42,325 nucleotides of DNA from a virus, in IMG/VR virus record IMGVR_UViG_3300012039_000016, positions 1 through 42,325 of that record. One strand, written 5' to 3'. A model generated the notes under the pieces. That model worked only from the letters and a program-made list of their open reading frames with translations. It searched no databases and was not told the origin of the DNA. A program made the position numbers and the translations under genes. Below are positions 9,008 through 17,347 of this stretch, piece by piece; position 1 is the stretch's first letter; each line of letters starts with the position of its first letter.

Positions 9008-9678
9008 GCTATCTCAGTTGTGTAGTTAAGGTTAAGTGTCAGGCAGTCGTAAATTGCGTAGCCAATGGTGAATGTTACAGTCTGGTTATTAACATTGTTT
9101 ATAAATACGGTGATTGCCCCGAAGTCAGGGGTGAAGAATCCTTCTGGAAAGTTGGCTACTCTTATGGTGAAGGAGCCATCTGCTTCGGTAGTTACTGTTT
9201 GTGAGTACTTGTTCCCGTGAAGGTCGGTGAATATTAGCGTATAGTCGGTGGCCGCTTGTAGGTCTAAATCTATTACATAATTTCCGTAACAAGAAATGAG
9301 GTCGTAAGGATAACAACTTGCACAGCCAGTGGTTTCGGCTACGACCTCGTACCATGCTGCGCTGGCAAGGTAAATGGTGTCTGCCCCGTCTCGGTAGTAA
9401 ACATCAACCTGCTTACCTAAGAAAAGCGCAATGTCAATGTCACGGGTTATTTGAAGTATTGGGTTTTGATTCGATGCGATGAATCCGCTGCCCCCGGTGT
9501 TTATGCAGGTTAGCAGTTCGTTGAGGAATGTATTTAAGCTCATCCCTGTCCAGTCCTGTGAATTGGTGCATAACGTGTAGACTACCCCGTAAATATCAGT
9601 AGTCTCAATGTAAAGTGTCTGTACTCCTGTCGGTAAGGTTACGCCCGTAAAGTCTAATTCCGCAATGATTTGCGCCAT
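9004..9678 (-). CDS. Beta-rich structural protein after terminase
   Basis: A 224-residue protein encoded just downstream of the large terminase gene, where many phages have portal or head genes. The sequence is not portal-like. It is Thr/Asp/Ile-rich with alternating beta strands and pairs of Cys (CASCYPYDLISC near residues 118-129). It resembles an Ig-like or adhesin-type virion decoration domain. A 93-base gap separates it from the terminase stop. Confidence 0.65.
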   Translation of the reverse strand: MAQIIAELDFTGVTLPTGVQTLYIETTDIYGVVYTLCTNSQDWTGMSLNTFLNELLTCINTGGSGFIASNQNPILQITRDIDIALFLGKQVDVYYRDGADTIYLASAAWYEVVAETTGCASCYPYDLISCYGNYVIDLDLQAATDYTLIFTDLHGNKYSQTVTTEADGSFTIRVANFPEGFFTPDFGAITVFINNVNNQTVTFTIGYAIYDCLTLNLNYTTEIA

Positions 9679-9771
9679 AGGTGAAATTGGTAAGGTTTAC
9701 GCTATTTCCCGGTGGCGGGACAGAAAAGTGTATTTCCGAAAAAAACGGACGTTGCGAATATATAAACTATT

Positions 9772-10989
9772 TCAATACTTTAAAAAGGTTTTGTGAAAAG
9801 TATTTAACAAATATCTTACACAATCAAGTAGGTGTGTTTGGTGCTTGTCTTTTGTCTTGTCAATGTCGCCTTCGGAATCTACCTCGCAGTATATCATGTC
9901 TTCGATTAAGTATTCACAAGAGGGGTCAATATTTATTTCTCCGTTCTGCAAGATGGAGTTCATAAGTACTCTTGTATCTTGCGCTGCCGGATTAACTGCG
10001 GGTTGTTTCATCTGCGTGTCTACCAAATTTAATTCTTTTTTTATTACCGAGTAGTAGTTAATGTTTCCTCTCGTTAGTGCGCTGCGGTTGTGCCCGGTTG
10101 CGTCACCTGTGATTATAAACACTGAATCAGGATAGGCTACTTTTATTCTTTGACATAGCTCATAAATATCAGATTGTTCAAGCCTAAATTCTTTGATGAT
10201 GTTTACTTTTCCTGTTTCTGTTGACTGCGCGGCAATGCAGGTTATCGGGTCAACGTTAAAATCGAACGCTAACTGTAAATACTCCTGTGGATTGTACTCG
10301 CACTCTTTGATGTGCTTTTCTTTTGAGAATGCATAGGCAAAAGGATTAAGTGAAAGGTCAACGTCATCCGCCATGAACTCGCACCTAAATGTCATGCTGT
10401 CTAATTGATGCTTGACTGTTTCTATTTCCGCATGGTCTATAAATGGATTGTCGTAGGTGGTGAATTTAAACGCTGCCCAATCATCATACTTTGTGCAGGT
10501 TCGGAATAGCTCTTTAAAGTAGGTCTTGCCGAATTTAGGTGTAGATAAAAACCATGCCGTCCCTTTGTAGTCGGTTAGTGTTGCTCTGATGGTCTGCTCC
10601 CACGCCTCTTTAAACTTGTTTGCCTTCTCGCACTCGTCAACTATTACAAGGTGGTACTTTCTCCCCCTGCCTGAATCGGGGTTGTCCATTGACCAGATGT
10701 CAAGCGTTCCGTTGGTTATCGTTGTTATCTGTTTTACCTGTTCGTCCTTTGACCTGATGACTTCAAAAAGGGTGTTCTTGAGCATGTTCCATGTCTCGTA
10801 AACATCTTTGTAGGTCGGGGCGTAGTAGGCTACATATTTGCCGTCTAAAAGCGCATTTACTGCAAGGTCTGTGGCGATTTCAGTCTTCCCCCACCGTCTT
10901 CCGCATTTAAGAACGTTAAACCGCTTCTGCCCCTGTATTACTTTCTCCTGATTCGGATGGAGGGTTTTCAGGTTTATCGTTAGCTCCAC
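9772..10989 (-). CDS. terL: Terminase large subunit
   Basis: A 405-residue DNA-packaging motor with an N-terminal ATPase and a C-terminal nuclease. Visible motifs are Walker A CGRRWGKTE (29-37), Walker B LVIVDE (114-119), coupling motif FLSTP (147-151), and RNase H-like nuclease acids at D243 (AFDFN), D296 (TGDATGH) and D389 (HLLDC). All key residues are present, so it should be active. It is at the short end for large terminases. The start lies inside the small-subunit gene (74-base overlap); no later Met would keep the Walker A motif with a normal lead-in. Confidence 0.95.
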   Translation of the reverse strand: MELTINLKTLHPNQEKVIQGQKRFNVLKCGRRWGKTEIATDLAVNALLDGKYVAYYAPTYKDVYETWNMLKNTLFEVIRSKDEQVKQITTITNGTLDIWSMDNPDSGRGRKYHLVIVDECEKANKFKEAWEQTIRATLTDYKGTAWFLSTPKFGKTYFKELFRTCTKYDDWAAFKFTTYDNPFIDHAEIETVKHQLDSMTFRCEFMADDVDLSLNPFAYAFSKEKHIKECEYNPQEYLQLAFDFNVDPITCIAAQSTETGKVNIIKEFRLEQSDIYELCQRIKVAYPDSVFIITGDATGHNRSALTRGNINYYSVIKKELNLVDTQMKQPAVNPAAQDTRVLMNSILQNGEINIDPSCEYLIEDMIYCEVDSEGDIDKTKDKHQTHLLDCVRYLLNTFHKTFLKY

Positions 10990-11236
10990 GTATTATGCGA
11001 ATAATGGTGTCGTTCTCGGTTTCGTTGATGATGTGTTCGGATGGTTTGCCGTATTTATAACCAAAGTAAAGCTGAGCGTGTTGAATGTTTCCTTTAAGGG
11101 CTTCTTTTTTAACTGCTTTCCATATTTCCTGTTCTTCCTCTTTAGTAATACACTGCTCTAACGTTTTAGCAAGGCCAAGTATTTCAGCCTTTGTTCGCCT
11201 ACCTGCTCCGGGTCTTGCTCCGCCTGTTCCTGCCAT
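10916..11236 (-). CDS. Terminase small subunit (probable)
   Basis: A 106-residue protein beginning with GGARPGAGRR, a basic Gly/Arg/Pro start common in small terminase and related phage DNA-binding proteins, followed by a helical middle (residues 18-65) that could recognise the packaging site. The C-terminus is acidic and flexible, as expected for docking on the large subunit. It lies just upstream of the large subunit and overlaps it by 74 bases. The assignment rests on this pairing and the N-terminal motif. Confidence 0.8.
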   Translation of the reverse strand: MAGTGGARPGAGRRTKAEILGLAKTLEQCITKEEEQEIWKAVKKEALKGNIQHAQLYFGYKYGKPSEHIINETENDTIIRIIRGANDKPENPPSESGESNTGAEAV

Positions 11237-11278
11237 TGATTTTTATTGAAGATTCAATATCAATTAGTTACAAATCAA

Positions 11279-11593
11279 CTATTCGCATTTCATTACTTTA
11301 CTTTCGATTGTCCAGTGAAGTCCCCCGTCAACTGAGGTTTTTTTGTAGTAAACCTGGCCTTGTTCGATTTCGTTGTATTCTCCGTTGCAGTACTTTGTCT
11401 GGCTTTCGATGTAGGTTTGGGTGGGCTGTCCTGATGCTGCCGGGTCAATGGTTGTGGTCAGGGTGCAGGTTTTGCAGATTGGCTCGTTTTCTTCTTTTGA
11501 GCAGCCCATTAAAAAACAGATGAAGCAAATCAGAAGTATCTGGGTTATTAGCCGGATTTTCTTTTCAACTGATTCTCCGTAGATTCTGCTCAT
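11279..11593 (-). CDS. Phage-encoded lipoprotein
   Basis: A 104-residue protein with a hydrophobic signal (about residues 15-30) ending in a lipobox LMGC (28-31), so Cys31 should be lipidated and the rest exported. The mature part has four further Cys and a Thr-rich stretch. It abuts the stop of the preceding gene and precedes the small terminase. Phage lipoproteins in other systems often block superinfection at the envelope; that role is inferred here. Confidence 0.75.
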   Translation of the reverse strand: MSRIYGESVEKKIRLITQILLICFICFLMGCSKEENEPICKTCTLTTTIDPAASGQPTQTYIESQTKYCNGEYNEIEQGQVYYKKTSVDGGLHWTIESKVMKCE

Positions 11594-11773
11594 TTAATTT
11601 AGGTAAACTTCAATTTCGTAAATTACCAAAGGGTGCGTTTTTATTTTCTTGCTTTTGTTTATTAACATAAACATTTGACGCACTCCTTCAATCCTGCCTT
11701 TTTCTACTGGCGGTGGCTGAAAGTTTGCCGGGTCGTACCCACTAAAATTTATTCCTTCTAAATCTTCAAACAT
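11594..11773 (-). CDS. 59-aa protein, first gene after an internal promoter
   Basis: A short gene ending directly before the lipoprotein start. A TATATTTG box (11786-11779) lies 5 bases before its ATG, so it may head a nearly leaderless internal transcript. The product has a Pro-rich first third and a basic helical second half (MFMLINKSKKIKTH). No family recognised. Confidence 0.6.
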   Translation of the reverse strand: MFEDLEGINFSGYDPANFQPPPVEKGRIEGVRQMFMLINKSKKIKTHPLVIYEIEVYLN

Positions 11774-11778
11774 AATTG

Positions 11779-11786
11779 CAAATATA
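11779..11786 (-). promoter_or_regulatory. Possible internal late promoter (-7 box)
   Basis: TATATTTG on the minus strand matches the Bacteroidetes -7 consensus TAnnTTTG exactly and sits 5 bases upstream of the ATG at 11773. A good -33 TTTG at the usual distance was not seen, so it would be weak or activator-dependent. It could raise expression of the terminase and tail genes. Confidence 0.4.
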
Positions 11787-11788
11787 GT

Positions 11789-11986
11789 TTATTTTTTAAT
11801 CCGTTCAGCAGTTAGCCCTTTTATTTCTTTACCCTCTTTATCAACATTTAACTTGTTCTTGGATTTGAAAGCGAAGTCGCCTCTTAGGTAGTTTTTTATT
11901 TCTTTCTGCTGCTGCTTTCTTATTGCTTTGTATTCTTCAAAGCTCATTCCTTCGGGGCGGGCGGTTAGGATAGGTGTTAGTTCCAT
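11789..11986 (-). CDS. Small charged helical protein
   Basis: A 65-residue Lys/Glu/Gln-rich protein, mostly helical (FEEYKAIRKQQQKEIKNYL), with a basic end. Its ATG touches the stop of the DUF551-like gene at 11986. The size and charge fit a scaffold or regulator, but nothing specific is recognised. Confidence 0.6.
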   Translation of the reverse strand: MELTPILTARPEGMSFEEYKAIRKQQQKEIKNYLRGDFAFKSKNKLNVDKEGKEIKGLTAERIKK

Positions 11987-12306
11987 TATTGATTTATTTC
12001 TAACATATTAAAGTTAGTCCATGTTTTTAAGTGTCCTAAAACATCTTTCGGTAATGGCGGTAGCGGCATCCAATATAAAACATCTTCCGCAAAATATAGT
12101 TTTTCTTCGGCTTCAAATCTTCTGTTTTCTGTGATAAATATATTTGAACGATGGGTATGTTCTGTTTCATAGTTTTCCATGAATATCGCCCGACATCTCC
12201 CGGTGTTAGATTTTAAATAAATATTTTTGTATTCTAATATTATTAAAACCTCTTGTAGATTTTTTGGGTTTTGTTCTTTAGTTGAAATCCATCCGTTTGT
12301 ATTCAT
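11986..12306 (-). CDS. DUF551-like phage protein
   Basis: A 106-residue protein that starts with GWISTKEQNP, continues with a VLIILEY strand and contains WMPLPPLP (near residues 79-86). This order (WIS..E..P, then W-M-P-L-P-x-x-P) is the hallmark of DUF551, a small domain common in phages and of unknown biochemical role. It overlaps the preceding glycosyltransferase stop by 4 bases. Confidence 0.75.
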   Translation of the reverse strand: MNTNGWISTKEQNPKNLQEVLIILEYKNIYLKSNTGRCRAIFMENYETEHTHRSNIFITENRRFEAEEKLYFAEDVLYWMPLPPLPKDVLGHLKTWTNFNMLEINQ

Positions 12307-12866
12307 AGTGTCGCTCGTGTTATTTTTTTATCGAAAATATATGTGTGAAGTATCTTGTCAATGTGGTGTTCAGTTTCGGCTATCTTCCATGCCTGCTCGC
12401 AGAAGATGGTGTCTTCGCCAAAATTACTGATTCCAAAATCAAGATGCTTGAATTTTTCTGTTTTAAATGCACAGCAGGAGAATGGTTTTCTTTTCGTAAT
12501 TCCATTGGCGTTAAATTCTTCGTTCTCGTTTTGCAGTGAGAAGTTGATAGTTGATTCGCCCCACTCTTCAATAATAGCGGTTTGGTCGAAGGTGATTATG
12601 TCTACATCTGATTCTGCGGCTTTTAATAGCTCTTCAATATAATCCTCGCTGCACTTATCATCATCGTCTAAGAATGCAAAATACTTCCCGTTCGCTAACC
12701 TCATGGCTCCCGTTCGCTTTTCTCCGATGGTTCTTTTTTTGTTGTCCATAAAAACAATTATTTCAGCTTCAGGGTAGTTGTAAGATTGTGTTAATAACTT
12801 GTCAACAAGTTTTTGAAGCGTAGTAAAGCGTTCTGGGATTGAGCAGATTAGTATTGAGAGCGTCAT
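12303..12866 (-). CDS. Family 2-type glycosyltransferase
   Basis: A 187-residue GT-A fold enzyme that should transfer a sugar from a nucleotide sugar. It opens with LSILICSIPER, typical of GT2 nucleotide binding, has IGEKR at 47-51 and the metal-binding acidic cluster FLDDDD (65-70). It is short for GT2 enzymes and has no membrane segment, so it is a minimal catalytic domain. It shares the IGxKR and DDDD arrangement with the enzyme at 17760-18308, suggesting paralogy. The acceptor is unknown: host polysaccharide, virion protein or modified DNA are all possible. Confidence 0.85.
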   Translation of the reverse strand: MTLSILICSIPERFTTLQKLVDKLLTQSYNYPEAEIIVFMDNKKRTIGEKRTGAMRLANGKYFAFLDDDDKCSEDYIEELLKAAESDVDIITFDQTAIIEEWGESTINFSLQNENEEFNANGITKRKPFSCCAFKTEKFKHLDFGISNFGEDTIFCEQAWKIAETEHHIDKILHTYIFDKKITRATL

Positions 12867-13012
12867 TTTATTTTAAATTGAATGCAGTAATAAAGCCACC
12901 CAATATTAAGATAACAGAAATATTTATCATAATAAAAAGATATGAACGGTAAAAGATTTAGGTTTTTCCAATCCCCGTCTTCTCTTGGCTTGTATAAATT
13001 ATATACCTTCAT
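12863..13012 (-). CDS. 49-aa aromatic protein, probably membrane-associated
   Basis: A short gene joined by ATGA overlaps to the methyltransferase gene upstream and the glycosyltransferase gene downstream. The last 30 residues are strongly hydrophobic and aromatic (FISFYYDKYFCYLNIGWLYY), fitting a peripheral or single-pass membrane peptide. It might tether the sugar enzymes, but that is a guess. Confidence 0.55.
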   Translation of the reverse strand: MKVYNLYKPREDGDWKNLNLLPFISFYYDKYFCYLNIGWLYYCIQFKIK

Positions 13013-13569
13013 TTTATTACTACTAAAACATCATCATAACGGTTTTTGATGTGCCTGCGGTCTATTGTCTCTATTGTTTTTTCTGAATCTATATATTTAT
13101 AAAACGGAACCACTTCTTGTATATCTTCAATAATATAGATACCATCTTTATTTAAATAAGGTTTGAAGTTTCGGTAAAGTAGCATTTGTTGGTCAAAGCT
13201 GTGGTTCGCATCCTCAATTATCACATCAAATTTAATGCCTAAAAAAAACTTTTCTATCGTTGCCTGGTCTTCTGCATCTCCGATAAATATTTTGTGCGTT
13301 CCTTCGGCTATTATCGGGCGTAAATCGTACCGGCCTCCTATTGGGGTTTCGTCACAATCTATCCCGTAAACATTCGCTTGTTCTGAAAAGTATCGCTCCC
13401 ACATTCTCATTGATGCCCCTTCAAGCAGCCCAATTTCTAAAATGTTTTTCGCGGTTGCCCTGTAGGGGCGCAGGATTTCTTCATACACTTCAATATAGCT
13501 GTGAATTGACCCTTTGTCAGATTCGTGTCCCTCGGCTTTAAGCTGGTTGTAGATTTCCTGTAAAGTCAT
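13009..13569 (-). CDS. SAM-dependent methyltransferase (Methyltransf_24-like)
   Basis: A 186-residue class I methyltransferase. It has the lead-in DKGSIHSYIEVYEEIL, motif I LEIGLLEGAS (44-53) for SAM binding, an acidic ribose-contacting strand ending VYGID (67-71) and the later motif IIEDANHSF (117-125) with the final strand IYIIEDI. This combination is found in sugar- or antibiotic-type methyltransferases. Lying between glycosyltransferase-like genes, it probably methylates the same glycan. Confidence 0.85.
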   Translation of the reverse strand: MTLQEIYNQLKAEGHESDKGSIHSYIEVYEEILRPYRATAKNILEIGLLEGASMRMWERYFSEQANVYGIDCDETPIGGRYDLRPIIAEGTHKIFIGDAEDQATIEKFFLGIKFDVIIEDANHSFDQQMLLYRNFKPYLNKDGIYIIEDIQEVVPFYKYIDSEKTIETIDRRHIKNRYDDVLVVIK

Positions 13570-13862
13570 TTATTAAAATGATTTTTATTGACATAAAAAC
13601 ATCGGTGTGGCCCTCGTGCATCATAAGCGCTTCCGTAAAAACAATCCCAACCCGCTTGTTTAAATTCTTTAATTACATCATCCATTATACCTTCAAAGGC
13701 ATAGGCTGGAGTTATTATGATGGCATGATAGTTTTCATTTTTAACAAATATTTCTTCATGCCAATCTTGCTTTAATAATTTTTCATTAAAGTATTCTATT
13801 GGAGTGTTCAGTCTGGGGTTGCTATTAATCTCGACTGGTTTTATAGGATGTATTTGGTTCAT
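13566..13862 (-). CDS. Small unknown protein in sugar island
   Basis: A 98-residue soluble protein coupled by ATGA overlaps to both neighbours. It has a strand-helix core (YHAIIITPAY, MDDVIKEFKQAGWDCFYG) and a conserved-looking RGPHRCFYV segment. The fold may be a small alpha/beta sandwich. No family recognised. Confidence 0.6.
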   Translation of the reverse strand: MNQIHPIKPVEINSNPRLNTPIEYFNEKLLKQDWHEEIFVKNENYHAIIITPAYAFEGIMDDVIKEFKQAGWDCFYGSAYDARGPHRCFYVNKNHFNK

Positions 13863-14698
13863 ATCGGATAAAGTTTACCTTCTATTTCTACTGTTTGGGT
13901 GTTTGCCGGGAAGCCTAAGTTTTCCGGGTGCCCGATTGATACTATTCTTCCTTTGCTCAGCCAGCTTGCAACTGCCCCTGTTGAGCTTCGGTTCTTGATG
14001 TAGTGGGCGCATTTTGAGAATAGCCATACCATTAACACAGGTTGCAGCCCTCTTTCATATCCTGATACATTTGAGAATCTTTCAGGGTTATCTTTCGCTC
14101 CGTACGGGGCTTGGATAAATTCTTCAACTACAAACGCCTGCGGATATTTATTTAACAGCGGGTCAAGTATTCCCTGCTCTTCGGCTGTACACATTATTCG
14201 CATATCATCCGTTAATACTTCATCAATGAATGGGAAGTAGGTTTCTATCGATATTCGCGGCCTGCCGTCAAGATAAATATCTGTGCCCCTCCATGTTATT
14301 CCGATTGTTTTTGTAAAGTCAATTTTGTATTTGTCAACAATCGCCCGCCCTCTTTGATTCGTTGCTTCGTTAAATTTTAAATGCCTTTGATAGTATTCTT
14401 TTATAACGCTTAGCGGCTGCGCCATAAAGCCTACCGGAGTGGGGTCTGCCCAGTTTTCCCATGTCCATGTTTCTTCCCGTTTTTTATTTCCGAATGGCTG
14501 CTCAAAAAACCAGTCATAGGCGTTAGGAATTTTCTGAAATTTAGCATCATCGTTGTAAGATTGTACCGATAATCCTTTCGGCCAGTTGATGTATGCCGTG
14601 TGGCCGGTTTGCTCGGCTGCCCACATTTGCCAATAGTGGCAGTACAGCCACGTGGTGAGGGTGCTGTGTATATCGTTTTTCTCTAAGAATATATTCAT
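13859..14698 (-). CDS. Fucosyltransferase-like glycosyltransferase
   Basis: A 279-residue protein with the segment IGITWRGTD (132-140), which resembles the donor-binding arginine motif of GDP-fucose-type GT-B transferases such as the NodZ and O-fucosyltransferase groups. A later STGAVASWL helix is also in the style of these enzymes. The first third is Trp-rich and probably binds the acceptor. The family call is moderate; a generic phage glycosyltransferase is the alternative. Confidence 0.6.
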   Translation of the reverse strand: MNIFLEKNDIHSTLTTWLYCHYWQMWAAEQTGHTAYINWPKGLSVQSYNDDAKFQKIPNAYDWFFEQPFGNKKREETWTWENWADPTPVGFMAQPLSVIKEYYQRHLKFNEATNQRGRAIVDKYKIDFTKTIGITWRGTDIYLDGRPRISIETYFPFIDEVLTDDMRIMCTAEEQGILDPLLNKYPQAFVVEEFIQAPYGAKDNPERFSNVSGYERGLQPVLMVWLFSKCAHYIKNRSSTGAVASWLSKGRIVSIGHPENLGFPANTQTVEIEGKLYPI

Positions 14699-14979
14699 TT
14701 TTCTTTAAACACTTTTACTGGTTCATCATGATTTCCTCCCATTGGTTCACATTTATATCTTAAATTTATTCTTTTACAATTTATGCAGTATTGAATGTAT
14801 TGCCATCTTTCAACTGAAAATGGTGAAACACGATAAACAAAATATTTTGCTGCCCCGCAATTCCAGCACTCCTCTAATGAATCGTTTTGGTTGAGACTTT
14901 TTTCTTTTTCTAATTCAAAGCATGTCTCTAATTCCTGTTCAGAGATTTCTTTTGATAATAAAAGTTCGCGTATTTTCAT
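14695..14979 (-). CDS. Zinc-ribbon protein in sugar island
   Basis: A 94-residue protein with two CxxC pairs, CWNC (38-41) and CINC (near 70-73), spaced about 28 residues apart, as in a zinc ribbon. The N-terminal third is an acidic helix. ATGA overlaps link it to both neighbours. It could bind nucleic acid or act as a structural partner. Confidence 0.65.
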   Translation of the reverse strand: MKIRELLLSKEISEQELETCFELEKEKSLNQNDSLEECWNCGAAKYFVYRVSPFSVERWQYIQYCINCKRINLRYKCEPMGGNHDEPVKVFKEK

Positions 14980-15665
14980 ATCGGTGTAAGTATTTCGCCA
15001 TCGTGCTTAATTTCCGGATAAACAAATCCGGTTTCTTGATTGATTGTTTTCCAGCTACCGTGAAAACCGAATGGGCTGCTGTGGTGATAGTGTGGATTCG
15101 GATTGCCTCCCTGACCGAAGTGTGACGCTGTTTTCAGGTCTGCAAACTTAAATCCTTCCGCCTCTAACTGATGACGGTGGGTGATTGCTATCTCGCCATC
15201 CTCGTACATCCTTATGTTTTTTTGAAGGTTGTGCGCCTGTTCGTTCGTGCCATCCCACTGGGGATATTTTTCGGAAACAGATTGCATGATTGATTTGCTG
15301 CGAAACGAAAATCCACCTACTCCCATAACGTCATACTGATTAAACAGTGCTCCAATGTAGTCGTACTGCTCCCATTTTTTGTTCCATGCCTGCGGGTTGA
15401 GTATCCACCCGTCTCGTTGAACTATCAGTATGTGTTTGGTGTCTACATACTCGTGAATTTTTTTTAGCATGAATACCGAGTAATGAATAAGTGTTTTTAC
15501 TTCCTTTATTTCTACTTTATGAGGATAGTCGGTGGAGAAGTGTGTAAGAAGTTTTATGTCTGCGAAGTCACAGAGTGCCTTGCACCGTTCTACTACTTTT
15601 ATGGCGCGGTCAATGTTGAGGCAGTCAACAATTAACAGGGTGGTGGTGTTTAAATTTGGTTTCAT
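14976..15665 (-). CDS. DUF5672-like glycosyltransferase-type protein
   Basis: A 229-residue protein. The start at 15665 is chosen because it gives an ATGA overlap with the upstream stop; a longer frame up to 15743 would overlap by 82 bases. Motifs QRDGWILNPQAW (83-94) and YDYIGA (101-106) match the pattern of DUF5672, a family linked to GT-A-type glycosyltransferases. The Asp in QRDG is the likely metal ligand. A His-rich stretch (NPHYHHSSPFGFHG) follows near residue 195. Confidence 0.75.
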   Translation of the reverse strand: MKPNLNTTTLLIVDCLNIDRAIKVVERCKALCDFADIKLLTHFSTDYPHKVEIKEVKTLIHYSVFMLKKIHEYVDTKHILIVQRDGWILNPQAWNKKWEQYDYIGALFNQYDVMGVGGFSFRSKSIMQSVSEKYPQWDGTNEQAHNLQKNIRMYEDGEIAITHRHQLEAEGFKFADLKTASHFGQGGNPNPHYHHSSPFGFHGSWKTINQETGFVYPEIKHDGEILTPI

Positions 15666-16402
15666 CTTTTTTGTTTCCATCCGAGCGACCTCTTGCGGTT
15701 TATTTCTTTGATGCGGTCGCGGTAGTAGTCCCGGTAGTCCCACGCCATTCCCTGTGACAAAAATATTGCTTCTTTGTTGAGCGGTGTCGCTTCGCTAACG
15801 TAGTGAATCCATCCCTCCGGGTCAGTGTAGTTGAATCCGTGTTTGTGCATGATTAGGCTGAGGATGGTTTGGTCGTGGCGGGTTCCAAATATTCGCGGGT
15901 CGTCTCCTAATTGGTTGTCTTCGTTCTTCCAGCTTCCTTTGAAAAGATGAATGTTCTCAAAGTACTCTTTAAAGATTGTTTGCCCTGCCGGGTGGTCGAA
16001 GTTTAGCCCTACAATACATGCCATCGCGTGAGGTATGGAGTACGCCTCTTCGCGGGTGTAGCCGAACGCTTTTAGCTGCTCATCACTTGACCAGTTACCA
16101 GTGCTCCATCCGTTTCTAAGAACAAAGTAGCCGTCTTGTTTTATCTTGTCAAATATCGGGGTAGGGTTGTGCTGTGCCCACACTGCGGCATCGCACCACA
16201 CTACCATCTTGTGCAGTCCCTCGTCTTTAATATCTTTAAAGGCGTAGGGCTTAAACGCGTAAGGTATTTGGTTATGTTCGGGGCATCCCTTTGGATAGGT
16301 GTTTTCCCATACCCGGTGGCGCAGTCCGTACTTGGAGATGGACTCAACCAGCCTCTTTTGCCCTTTTGGATGCCAAAACTTTACCGCTACGTTTATGAAC
16401 AT
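15662..16402 (-). CDS. Glycosyltransferase-like protein
   Basis: A 246-residue soluble protein. The segment MVVWCDAAVW (66-75) sits where GT-A enzymes carry their DxD metal motif, although only one Asp is present. The later HDQTILSLIMHKHG (near 190-203) resembles the acceptor or H-D-Q motif of capsule-type glycosyltransferases. It overlaps the neighbouring genes by 4 and 10 bases. Activity is plausible but not certain because of the reduced DxD. Confidence 0.65.
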   Translation of the reverse strand: MFINVAVKFWHPKGQKRLVESISKYGLRHRVWENTYPKGCPEHNQIPYAFKPYAFKDIKDEGLHKMVVWCDAAVWAQHNPTPIFDKIKQDGYFVLRNGWSTGNWSSDEQLKAFGYTREEAYSIPHAMACIVGLNFDHPAGQTIFKEYFENIHLFKGSWKNEDNQLGDDPRIFGTRHDQTILSLIMHKHGFNYTDPEGWIHYVSEATPLNKEAIFLSQGMAWDYRDYYRDRIKEINRKRSLGWKQKR

Positions 16403-16977
16403 TTTCCTATTAGTAGATTTTCATCATTAAACAAAATCTCTTTATATCCCGCAGCTAAGTTAAGTATTTCTTCTTTCCTTCCATCATGCTCGATGCACCA
16501 TAGTTTACAGTTTTGAAACTCGCTGAACATCTTTAAGAATAGCTCTGCGCTGGTTGCTTCGGTGTCTATGTTAATGAAGTCGAAAATGTCTCCGTACTTT
16601 TCTTTTAGTGCAGCAAAGTGAATGCCGTAAACTTGGGTAGGCTTGAACGGCACATGACTCCACTTTGCTACATGGTCGGTGTTGGTAGTTGATAGAAAAT
16701 CCCCGTTGGATTCGTAGAATGTCTGCCATCCTGCGGTAATTCCTACCACCGCATTTACTATCTCGGTATTTAGTCCTTCCATGTTTTTTATCAGTGCCGG
16801 GATAAGATGTGCCGAGGGCTCTACCATCACGCCTTTCCATCCATTTAAGAGTAGCTGGTAGGAGTTGGACATTACCTTGCCATCCGCACTACCGATATCC
16901 AGCAGCGTTCCTGTGCTTATGTTTTGTTCCTGAAAGTAGTTCAAGATGGAGTGTTCTTCGGTTTTTTGCGAGTACAT
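16393..16977 (-). CDS. FkbM-family methyltransferase
   Basis: A 194-residue class I methyltransferase. It has SAM-binding motif I LLDIGSADG (25-33), the following acidic strand VMVEPSAHL (50-58) and INIDTEATSAELF (near 136-148), the arrangement of the FkbM family, which often O-methylates sugars. It is shorter than typical FkbM proteins, lacking an N-terminal extension. Together with the Methyltransf_24-like enzyme it suggests a methylated glycan product. Confidence 0.85.
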   Translation of the reverse strand: MYSQKTEEHSILNYFQEQNISTGTLLDIGSADGKVMSNSYQLLLNGWKGVMVEPSAHLIPALIKNMEGLNTEIVNAVVGITAGWQTFYESNGDFLSTTNTDHVAKWSHVPFKPTQVYGIHFAALKEKYGDIFDFINIDTEATSAELFLKMFSEFQNCKLWCIEHDGRKEEILNLAAGYKEILFNDENLLIGKCS

Positions 16978-16984
16978 CTTTCTA

Positions 16985-17347
16985 TTAATTATTGCGGTGT
17001 TTCATGTAGGCGTATGGCCGGGCATCATAGCCCTGTATGCCATATTTCTTTTTTAGTGATTCATATTTTATAAACTCTTCTCTTGTCATAAAATCTAATA
17101 TGGGAAAAAATAATTCAGTTAATTCCTTGCCTAATATTTTTCCCGATTTTTCCTTAACTTTACTAATCTCTTTATATGGTGTTGTAGATTTTCCATCAAT
17201 TAATTTTTCTCCAAACATTACTTCTTTTACCGTTACTCCAAGTACTTTCATGTTCAAGTCTGATGGCCTGCCAATTAGATAATAGAATCTATAAAACTCT
17301 TTTTCTAAATTCCAAATTTCCTGACACTGCTCTTCCGTCCACTTCAT
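16985..17347 (-). CDS. Small helical protein, unknown
   Basis: A 120-residue charged helical protein, rich in Lys and Glu, with FYRFYYLIGRPSDLN near residues 17-31. No signal or membrane segment. It overlaps the membrane-protein gene upstream by 4 bases. No family recognised. Confidence 0.6.
   Translation of the reverse strand: MKWTEEQCQEIWNLEKEFYRFYYLIGRPSDLNMKVLGVTVKEVMFGEKLIDGKSTTPYKEISKVKEKSGKILGKELTELFFPILDFMTREEFIKYESLKKKYGIQGYDARPYAYMKHRNN

Noticed and set aside
9681-9965. 94-aa plus-strand frame next to the terminase
   Set aside because: Antisense to the terminase C-terminus for much of its length, without promoter or family match.
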